In this document: positions 27,563 to 34,655 of the stretch, piece after piece
Layout of the letters: each line of letters starts with the position of its first letter
Position numbering within the stretch: the first letter of the stretch is position 1
Assembly (NCBI GenBank): GCA_005792145.1
Contig: SXSS01000093.1
Span: 1-34,655, forward strand
From: Planctomycetia bacterium
GTDB taxonomy: Bacteria > Planctomycetota > Phycisphaerae > Phycisphaerales > SM1A02
Length of the DNA: 34,655 nt
Direction of reading: 5' to 3'
Position numbers and translations under genes: made by a program
Notes under the pieces: model-generated
What the model saw: only the letters and a program-made list of their open reading frames with translations
What the model was told of the DNA's origin: nothing
The model's database searches: none

Positions 27563-29176
27563 GTGAAGCCGCGCATTTCAAATACCCCCTGCGTTCTGAT
27601 TGTTCGGGATGGTTGGGGTCGAAATCCGCATCCTTCGCACGATGCCTTCAATGCGCTGCGCTTGGCCAAAGCCCCTGTCGACGCTCAACTCTCCCGCGAT
27701 TTTCCCACCGTTCTGATTCGAACCAGCGGAGAAGATGTTGGTTTGCCAATCGATTCGAGCGGGCCAGTGATGGGAAATTCCGAAGTCGGCCATCAAAACA
27801 TTGGCGCAGGAAGAATCGTTGATCAAGAACTGATGCGAATCTCCCACGCCATTCGCGACGGACGCTTTGCATCCAACACAACCATGCTCGATGCTTTCAA
27901 GCGCGGCAAGGAAACCGGCCGAAGCGTTCACTTGATGGGATTGGTCAGTGATGGACAAGTTCATAGCGATATCTCGCATCTTGTTGCGCTTCTGGAACTC
28001 GCTCGCAAATGTGACTTCCCAAAGGAACGCCTCTTTGTTCATGTCTTTACTGACGGCCGAGATTGTCCGCCAAAATCTGCGCTGGGATTTATCGAAACGC
28101 TCGAAACTGCGCTCAAAGAAAATGGCGGAAGAATCGCAACGGTGATTGGCCGATTCTTTGCGATGGATCGAGATCATCGCTGGGATCGTGTCATACAAGC
28201 GTGGGAATGTTTGCTTGGAAGAAGCACGCGAATTTGTGACAACGCCGCGGATGCAGTTGAACTTCACTATGCATCGCCAACTTCATCCAGCCAGACCAGC
28301 GACGAATTTATTCCCGCAACTCGAATCTCTGGAGTTGACGGCGCAATCCGCGATGGAGACAGCGTGATCTTTTTCAATTTCCGTGGCGATCGGCCACGAG
28401 AGATCGTGAAGACTTTTCTCTTTTCGGAGAGCGCGTTTCGTGATTTGCCCAATGGTGGATTTGATCGCGGCGCGATTCCAAAGGATTTATTTTTCTGCAC
28501 GATGGCACAGTACGAGCGAGGATTGCCGGTTCATGTGATCTTTGACCGACCTGCTCCGATGAAAGATATTTTGGGATCGTGGCTTGCCGATCATTCCCTT
28601 CGACAATTTCGCTGCGCTGAAACTGAAAAGTTTCCGCATGTCACATTTTTCTTTAACGATTATCGAGAGGATCCATTTCAGGGCGAGACTCGCACAATTA
28701 TTCCAAGTCCGCGTGATATTCCGACATACGACTTGAAGCCAGAGATGAGTGCCGCCGGCGTTCGCGATGCTGTTTTACGCAGAATTGCTGCGAGAGACTG
28801 CGAAGATGTGATCATCGTCAACTTTGCGAATTGCGATATGGTTGGTCACACAGGAAGTTTGCCCGCAGCAATTCAAGCTGTCGAGGTTGTGGATGCCTGC
28901 GTCGGCAAGATCGTTGATGCGGTCTTGGCGCGTGGCGGATCGCTTGTCATCACTGCGGATCATGGAAATGTAGAGCAGATGAAAGATCCGATCACCGGCG
29001 CGCCCCACACAGCGCATACAAATTATGATGTGCCGCTGATGATTGTCGGCAATTCGTTTCGAGGACGATCGCTACGCGTTGATGGCAGACTTGCAGATAT
29101 CGCACCGACGATGCTCGACATGATGGGTATGGCTATTCCAGATGCGATGACGGGTCGATCGCTCTTGTTGCCATAA
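27563..29176 (+). CDS. gpmI: 2,3-bisphosphoglycerate-independent phosphoglycerate mutase
   Basis: CVLIVRDGWG; MGNSEVGHQNIGAGRIVDQ; HVFTDGRDCPPKS; FNFRGDRPREI; ITADHGNVEQM. GTG start. Confidence 0.95.
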   Translation: MKPRISNTPCVLIVRDGWGRNPHPSHDAFNALRLAKAPVDAQLSRDFPTVLIRTSGEDVGLPIDSSGPVMGNSEVGHQNIGAGRIVDQELMRISHAIRDGRFASNTTMLDAFKRGKETGRSVHLMGLVSDGQVHSDISHLVALLELARKCDFPKERLFVHVFTDGRDCPPKSALGFIETLETALKENGGRIATVIGRFFAMDRDHRWDRVIQAWECLLGRSTRICDNAADAVELHYASPTSSSQTSDEFIPATRISGVDGAIRDGDSVIFFNFRGDRPREIVKTFLFSESAFRDLPNGGFDRGAIPKDLFFCTMAQYERGLPVHVIFDRPAPMKDILGSWLADHSLRQFRCAETEKFPHVTFFFNDYREDPFQGETRTIIPSPRDIPTYDLKPEMSAAGVRDAVLRRIAARDCEDVIIVNFANCDMVGHTGSLPAAIQAVEVVDACVGKIVDAVLARGGSLVITADHGNVEQMKDPITGAPHTAHTNYDVPLMIVGNSFRGRSLRVDGRLADIAPTMLDMMGMAIPDAMTGRSLLLP

Positions 29177-29223
29177 AATTTCGTCGCGCTCCAAATTGTT
29201 CGTTGATGAATTACACTCGCCTC

Positions 29224-29811
29224 ATGCCGAAGTCCCATGGCGTGTTTTGTCTCGAGGCTGACTGGTTCGGATTGGTCCGTCCAATGTCCATGCGCCCTGC
29301 GCTCGACTTGATGGAAAGCAGCGATGCGCGGATTCCATATGTCCTTCGCGATGTTGTGACCCGTGCCGAAATCGAGTTCTATTTGCGTCGATCTTTTCAA
29401 GCGAGATACCGTCGCTTCGATTTGCTTTGGTTTGCGATTCATTCTCGACCTGGAGAGCTTCTTCCAGGCGATATGCGAGTTCCACTCGAACGCATCTCGC
29501 TTGATGATTTGGAAGAAATGCTTGCAGGTCGATGCCAAGGTCGCATCTTGCATTTTTCAGGATGCCGCTTTCTAAAAATTCCACCAGCACGGCTGACAAA
29601 GTTTATGAAGCGAACAAAAGCGCTTTGTGTCAGCGGATTTTCGCGCGAAGTCCCGTGGCTCGAATCAACCATATTTGAAACGTATTGGTTGACGCTGCTG
29701 CACTATGAATCTCGATCACGAACGGGAGCGAAACGAGCCATCACACTTATGCGCCGCGAGCAAAAACCACTTTGTAAGAAATTTGGATTCGTCATGCGCG
29801 TTCGAGAGTGA
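29224..29811 (+). CDS. Small CHAT/caspase-like-fold protein (DUF6642-like), function unknown
   Basis: FDLLWFAIHSRPGEL (strand-His) and GRILHFSGCRF (strand-Cys) dyad pattern; ATG 29224 has TACACT 6 nt upstream, so preferred over 29203. Confidence 0.6.
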   Translation: MPKSHGVFCLEADWFGLVRPMSMRPALDLMESSDARIPYVLRDVVTRAEIEFYLRRSFQARYRRFDLLWFAIHSRPGELLPGDMRVPLERISLDDLEEMLAGRCQGRILHFSGCRFLKIPPARLTKFMKRTKALCVSGFSREVPWLESTIFETYWLTLLHYESRSRTGAKRAITLMRREQKPLCKKFGFVMRVRE

Positions 29812-29864
29812 ACCAGCATCGAATTGGGTGAACTATCGACGAACGACTATGATCCAATTCTCCA

Positions 29865-31292
29865 ATGTTGCCAGTCATCGCTATCGTCGGTCGCCCCAAT
29901 GTGGGCAAGTCCAGTCTGTTCAATCGACTCGCTGGCGAGCGCATATCAATCGTTGATCCCACGCCTGGTGTGACTCGCGATCGGATTTCGACAATTATCA
30001 CCATCAATCCTTCCAACGACACCGATGAGGCGGATGCCTTGCCACGCGTCGCCGAACTCTGCGACACGGGCGGCTTCGGAATCTATGTGGCCGAAGGAAA
30101 AAGATTCGATGATGCGGGGGAAGATTTGTCCGCGCTCGCTCCCGATATCGAAGCGCAAATTTTTGCGGCAGTTGAAGGCGCAACCATTGTGCTTTTCACA
30201 ATCGACGCGCAATCTGGAATTACCGCGCTTGACGAAAAAATCGCCCAGCTCTTGAGGCGTGCTGGAAATACGCATCGTGTCATTCAAGTCGCCAATAAAG
30301 TGGATGGACCTTCTTGGGAAGTTCACGCACTCGATGCGGCCAAACTGGGCTTCGGTGATACTTTGTCTGTCTCGACCAAGGCGGGTTCTGGAATTCGGCA
30401 ATTGATGGAAGCACTTTGGACGCGACTGGGATCGCGACCCGATGAGCCGCCAGCATCGCCAGAAATGAAAGTTGCAATCGTTGGTCGACGCAATGCGGGC
30501 AAGAGCAGTCTTGTCAATGCACTCGCTGGGGCGCCGCGCGTTATTGTCAGCGAAATTGCCGGAACAACTCGCGACTCTGTCGATGTTCGATTCGAATCTG
30601 AGGGTCGAATTTTCATCGCGATTGATACCGCTGGCATTCGCAAGCGCAAATCGTGGGCCGATGATGTCGAATTTTATTCCCACAACCGAACTGAGGTTGC
30701 TCTTCGCCGAGCCGATGTCGCGCTGTTGTTGCTTGATGCAACGGAGCCTGTTTCGCAAGTTGAAAAGCAACTTGCTGGAGAATTGGTCGAGGCATACAAA
30801 CCAACCGTCATCGTTGTGAATAAATGGGATCTCGTCGAAGCAAAGCAAACTCCAAATGACTACTTGGAATATCTGACGCAAGAGTTGCCAATGCTCAACT
30901 TTGCGCCACTTGTTTTCATCAGCGCAAAGAACGGCGATGGAACTGCGGATGCAATTGCGATGGCTTTCAATCTGCACACGCAAGCAAGCCACCGCGAAAC
31001 AACGGGAAAGTTGAATGCGCTCGTGCAGAAAATCTTGACCGAACGCGGGCCATCATCGAAACTCGGAACGATTGCCAAGATTTATTACATCTCGCAAATC
31101 GAAACGAATCCACCAACAATTGCGATGGTGGTCAACAAGCCAGAACTTTTCGAAGGCGCATACGAGAAATACCTTCTCAATCGCTTGCGAGAAGAGTTGC
31201 CATATTCAGAAGTGCCGATCAAACTGATCTTCAGCGCGCGACGCAGAGATCCAGATGATGTCAAAAACCGTCGCTCCGCCGGACGCGCCTGA
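29865..31292 (+). CDS. der: Ribosome biogenesis GTPase Der (EngA), double G domain
   Basis: VAIVGRPNVGKSSLFNRLAG... plus second VAIVGRRNAGKSSLVNALAG; GTTRDSVDV; NKWD; KH-like C-terminal domain. Confidence 0.96.
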   Translation: MLPVIAIVGRPNVGKSSLFNRLAGERISIVDPTPGVTRDRISTIITINPSNDTDEADALPRVAELCDTGGFGIYVAEGKRFDDAGEDLSALAPDIEAQIFAAVEGATIVLFTIDAQSGITALDEKIAQLLRRAGNTHRVIQVANKVDGPSWEVHALDAAKLGFGDTLSVSTKAGSGIRQLMEALWTRLGSRPDEPPASPEMKVAIVGRRNAGKSSLVNALAGAPRVIVSEIAGTTRDSVDVRFESEGRIFIAIDTAGIRKRKSWADDVEFYSHNRTEVALRRADVALLLLDATEPVSQVEKQLAGELVEAYKPTVIVVNKWDLVEAKQTPNDYLEYLTQELPMLNFAPLVFISAKNGDGTADAIAMAFNLHTQASHRETTGKLNALVQKILTERGPSSKLGTIAKIYYISQIETNPPTIAMVVNKPELFEGAYEKYLLNRLREELPYSEVPIKLIFSARRRDPDDVKNRRSAGRA

Positions 31293-31303
31293 AGAACCAA
31301 ACT

Positions 31304-32320
31304 ATGTCGATCCAACCCCTTCCAATTTTTGAACGCGATGCGGATCCAAGTTTTCGCTCGCTCGAAACTGATGCGGAGGCTTATGCAAAACTGAAGCCGC
31401 CGACTTCGATTGTTGTGCGAGGCGGGCGTATGAAATGGATCGCCGAGTATCCATACGAAGGCGGCGCGAAGCCCGGATGCGGGACGCGAATGATCGCGCA
31501 CACGCACCGCGGTACGGAGCTGGTGGAGATGCTGACGACTGTTTGCTCCAATTCTGGTTGCTCGAAAAGCGTCTCGCGCCAAGAGGTGTTGGAGTACATC
31601 GAAAATTCTGGTGGGCGCGATTATCCATTCCATCAAGAAGGACGAATTCTGCGCGTCGCAACAACCGAAGACATTGCCCAGTGGAATTCAACGCAGTCCG
31701 AGGTTGCGTCGCTTGGTCCCGTGGCGAAAGAAATTCTACGCAATAGCGGGCTTCCGATGAAATTTGTCGCTGTAGAACCAATTTTCGGTCGTGAATTGTT
31801 GACGATCTATTACTTGAGCGAAGAACGAATCGACTTTCGGGACTTGCTCAAGATTCTTGCCGCTCGTTTTTCCGCGCGAATCGAATTGCGACAGGTTGGT
31901 GCGCGCGACGAAGCGCGATTGGTTGCGGACTATGAAAAATGTGGGCAACACTGTTGCTGTAAGAATTTCTTGAAGGTGCTGAAGCCTATTTCAATGAAGA
32001 GCGCCAAACTGCAAAAGGCAACTCTTGATCCGATGAAAATCAGTGGCAGATGCGGGCGTTTGATGTGCTGCCTGCGATACGAAGATGAAACATACGAAAC
32101 GCTCTCCAAGCGGATGCCGAAGGTGAAGGCTCGGGTTGAAACGCCAGATGGTCCAGGTATTGTGTTGGAGGCGCGCATTCTGGTGCAACTTGTGCTGATA
32201 CGGCTCGAATCCAACGGCCACGAATTTGCGTATCCAATCGAAGATGTCAAAGTCATTTCTCGGCCGGACGAAACCGGAAAAAAACCTCCTACGCCACCCC
32301 AAAATAAACCGAAGTTGTAG
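31304..32320 (+). CDS. PSP1 domain protein, RicT/YaaT-like
   Basis: FRDLLKILAARFSARIELRQVGARDEARLVADYEKCGQHCCCKNFLKVLKPISMKSAKLQ...KISGRCGRLMCCLRYE. Confidence 0.88.
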   Translation: MSIQPLPIFERDADPSFRSLETDAEAYAKLKPPTSIVVRGGRMKWIAEYPYEGGAKPGCGTRMIAHTHRGTELVEMLTTVCSNSGCSKSVSRQEVLEYIENSGGRDYPFHQEGRILRVATTEDIAQWNSTQSEVASLGPVAKEILRNSGLPMKFVAVEPIFGRELLTIYYLSEERIDFRDLLKILAARFSARIELRQVGARDEARLVADYEKCGQHCCCKNFLKVLKPISMKSAKLQKATLDPMKISGRCGRLMCCLRYEDETYETLSKRMPKVKARVETPDGPGIVLEARILVQLVLIRLESNGHEFAYPIEDVKVISRPDETGKKPPTPPQNKPKL

Positions 32321-32332
32321 GATGTTTCAATA

Positions 32333-33946
32333 ATGAATGCCACTCGCGCGAGCGAACACGCGCCCCAAACAACGAGCGGCATCATCGACACAATACAGTC
32401 GCTGATCGTCGCCTTTGTTTTCGCGATGGCATTCCGCGGATTTATTCTTGAGGGTTTTGTGATTCCAACTGGATCGATGGCGCCAACTTTGATGGGCGCT
32501 CATGTTCGTCTGCGAAGTCCTGTGACGGGATATGAATATGCCGCGGATAGCGCCGAACTCATTATGGCGGCGATGAGCAAGATGCAAGGTCCTCGGCCGA
32601 TTTTCGATCCGATGATTACTCGGCAGCTTCCTGTGCAGATGTTGCCAAACGAAGAACTCGCGACAGAAAGCCGAATGGGCGATCGTGTGTTGGTTCTGAA
32701 ATATCTCTTCCCATTCACCGCGCCAAAGCGCTGGGATGTTGTGGTTTTTAAGAATCCGACAGATCCTGTTGGTGATGCGGTGTATTACATCAAGCGACTT
32801 GTGGGCATGCCAGATGAAACGCTTTTGGTTGCCGATGGCGATATTTTTACTGGTCCAATCTCCGCAAGCGCAGACGAACTACGCATTCAGCGCAAGCCGG
32901 AATATGTTCAACGCGCAGTTTGGCAACCAGTCTATGACAGCGACTTTCAGCCAACAGATATTCCACGACTCGAATCTGCCTTGCGTCGAAATTGGGCGGG
33001 CGCACCGTGGACTGCGTCAGAAGGTTGGAAAATTCGCGGGGATCGAGCGTGGACTTGGGAGAAGAAAACTGCCGCAAGTTTGACTTGGTCAAATGAAGTT
33101 CTCGCACTCGATGATTGGAACGCCTACAACATTTATCGCCGTGAAGTCCCGCTCTTTCCCACAGCTGATCTCAGTATCGCCGCAGCGATCGACGTGACAG
33201 ATGCAAGCGCATTTCGTACGACGCTCAACTTGACGGCGCGCGGAATGCTTTATCAGTTCGACTTTGCCAATGGCCAAGTCGTGCTCTCCGTGCAACAAGC
33301 AGAATCGCAAGAAGTGATTGCGACCGTCACGCGGCCATTCATTCCCAAGTCGAACACGCCGCTCTGGTTGGAGATGTGGCATGTCGATCAAGAAATGTCC
33401 GTGTTCGTCGATGGCGAACGCATCGCTGATCTGCAATATGACTTCGGTGGATCCATCAAAAGAATTCTTGCCTCACACTTTGGGCGATCGCTCGAACAGG
33501 TGCTTTCAAATCCAATGGGACAACGTCCAACTCCAACGGGAATCCAGTGGACATTCGATGGCGCGCCATTCACGCTTCGGCGCGTCGAGGTGAAACGCGA
33601 TCTGTACTATCGCCCAGATTTTTTAAGCGCGAATAATCAATTTCCTACCAACGGTCCCGCGATTGCAGGACTCGCATTTGCGACGGATCCAACGACTCTT
33701 TCCAGAGTGAAGCCTGGTGAATATGTCATGTTTGGTGACAACAGTGGCGCAAGCAAAGATTCAAGACTCTGGGGTCGACCACATCCTCTGGTCGTAGGCG
33801 AACTCGGAATTGAAAGTCCATTCATCGTTCCAAGTCAAATGGTCATTGGCAAGGCTTGGTCTGTGTATTTTCCAGCGCCACTCGCGCTCACTCCTGGCGG
33901 ACGATCATTCATCCCAGACATGGGGCGCGTGAGATTCATTCGCTAG
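32333..33946 (+). CDS. lepB: Signal peptidase I with large internal insertion
   Basis: FVIPTGSMAPTL (catalytic Ser48); YYIKRLVGMPDE (candidate catalytic Lys154); YVMFGDNSGASKDSRLWG box E. Confidence 0.9.
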   Translation: MNATRASEHAPQTTSGIIDTIQSLIVAFVFAMAFRGFILEGFVIPTGSMAPTLMGAHVRLRSPVTGYEYAADSAELIMAAMSKMQGPRPIFDPMITRQLPVQMLPNEELATESRMGDRVLVLKYLFPFTAPKRWDVVVFKNPTDPVGDAVYYIKRLVGMPDETLLVADGDIFTGPISASADELRIQRKPEYVQRAVWQPVYDSDFQPTDIPRLESALRRNWAGAPWTASEGWKIRGDRAWTWEKKTAASLTWSNEVLALDDWNAYNIYRREVPLFPTADLSIAAAIDVTDASAFRTTLNLTARGMLYQFDFANGQVVLSVQQAESQEVIATVTRPFIPKSNTPLWLEMWHVDQEMSVFVDGERIADLQYDFGGSIKRILASHFGRSLEQVLSNPMGQRPTPTGIQWTFDGAPFTLRRVEVKRDLYYRPDFLSANNQFPTNGPAIAGLAFATDPTTLSRVKPGEYVMFGDNSGASKDSRLWGRPHPLVVGELGIESPFIVPSQMVIGKAWSVYFPAPLALTPGGRSFIPDMGRVRFIR

Positions 33947-33960
33947 CCCGCAGAACCACC

Positions 33961-34655
33961 GTGCGCATTTCCGTTCCAGTCGCGGATGGATTTCTTCTCG
34001 TGTGCGCTGTGCTGTGGGGTGCTGGATTTGTTGCGCAAAGAATCGCCACGCAAGAGATGGGCGATACTCCATTCACATTCAACTCCGCTCGATTTCTGCT
34101 GGGTGCAATACTTTTATTCCCATTCATTGTTCGCCGAACTTCTGCGCGAACCAAAGTGACCATGACAGGTGGAATCATCGCGGCGTGCGTGATGTTGCTC
34201 GCCGCGTCGCTTCAACAAAAAGCGATGTCGACAGTCACAGCGGGAACTGCGGGATTCATCACTGGCACATATGTCATTTGGACTCCGCTGCTTGGATTGT
34301 GCTGGGGGCAACGCGTCACCGCTCGCGTGTGGATTGGCGCAGTGCTTTCTCTCGTCGGACTTTGGTTCCTGACAATGCAAGGTGGGCGCGAGTTTTCAGC
34401 TGGAGATCTCTATCTCTTGGGCTGTGCAATTGCGTGGGCGCTGCATGTCCATGTCATTGGATGGGCCGCGATGCGCGGCGACGCGCTGGGCATTGCATTC
34501 GTGCAATTTTTGGTGACAGGAATTCTTTCGGGAATCATTGCGATCGGTATCGAACCAGTCTCTATCGATCTGTTACGCATGGGTTCAGGCGCAATAGCAT
34601 TTTCCGCTGTCTTTTCTATTGGCATCGCATTTACGCTGCAGGTGCTTGCACAAAC
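33961..34655 (+). CDS. EamA/DMT-family transporter (3'-truncated by window end)
   Basis: Open frame from GTG 33961 to the window end: VRISVPVADGFLLVCAVLWGAGFVAQRIATQEMGDTPFTFNSARFLLGAILLFPFIV...AGFITGTYVIWTPLLGL. Absent from the ORF track because there is no stop in the window. Confidence 0.85.
   Translation, partial: MRISVPVADGFLLVCAVLWGAGFVAQRIATQEMGDTPFTFNSARFLLGAILLFPFIVRRTSARTKVTMTGGIIAACVMLLAASLQQKAMSTVTAGTAGFITGTYVIWTPLLGLCWGQRVTARVWIGAVLSLVGLWFLTMQGGREFSAGDLYLLGCAIAWALHVHVIGWAAMRGDALGIAFVQFLVTGILSGIIAIGIEPVSIDLLRMGSGAIAFSAVFSIGIAFTLQVLAQ

Noticed and set aside
27578-28267. 229-aa antisense ORF opposite gpmI
   Set aside because: Shadow ORF over the conserved catalytic region of GpmI.
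29946-30992. 348-aa antisense ORF opposite der
   Set aside because: Shadow ORF; low-complexity, Arg/Cys/Ser-rich translation with no family features, while the + strand has a textbook EngA.
1-34655. Defense island, prophage, IS element, CRISPR, tRNA or rRNA
   Set aside because: No transposase, integrase, Cas, phage or RM motifs and no repeat-spacer array; no tRNA cloverleaf or rRNA-like stretch noticed by eye. tRNAscan-SE/Infernal would be needed to exclude small RNAs.

Overview
A gene-dense, mostly housekeeping chromosomal window. It looks like a Planctomycetota genome, probably Phycisphaerae: there is a PVC-type dehydrogenase with HEAT, PA14 and CxxCH modules, dockerin-like DxNxDG tails, and an XRE-TPR regulator. 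I support 30 CDS, including two edge-truncated genes that the ORF track misses: the C-terminus of an RmlB-like SDR at 1-89, and an EamA transporter from 33961 to the window end. Recognisable genes include yidC, mnmE, a DUF721/dciA-like gene, lpdA, gmk, tmk, a yggS-like gene, gpmI, der, a ricT-like gene, lepB, two GH29 alpha-L-fucosidases, a TlpA-like thioredoxin, a DHA2 MFS transporter and an ABC ATPase. I saw no CRISPR array, IS element, rRNA or tRNA. The most interesting signal is promoter architecture. Many start codons have a TAnnnT -10-like hexamer ending exactly 6-7 nt upstream, which predicts widespread leaderless transcription. At three divergent gene pairs with gaps of only 20-33 bp, both -10 boxes sit inside the gap, and in two of these they physically overlap. 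Other leads are a small stand-alone CHAT/caspase-like protein (His73/Cys114), a signal peptidase I with a large beta-rich insertion, an XRE-TPR regulator followed by a small exported protein, and a lipoprotein built from a duplicated domain. All calls come from reading the sequence; no database search was run.
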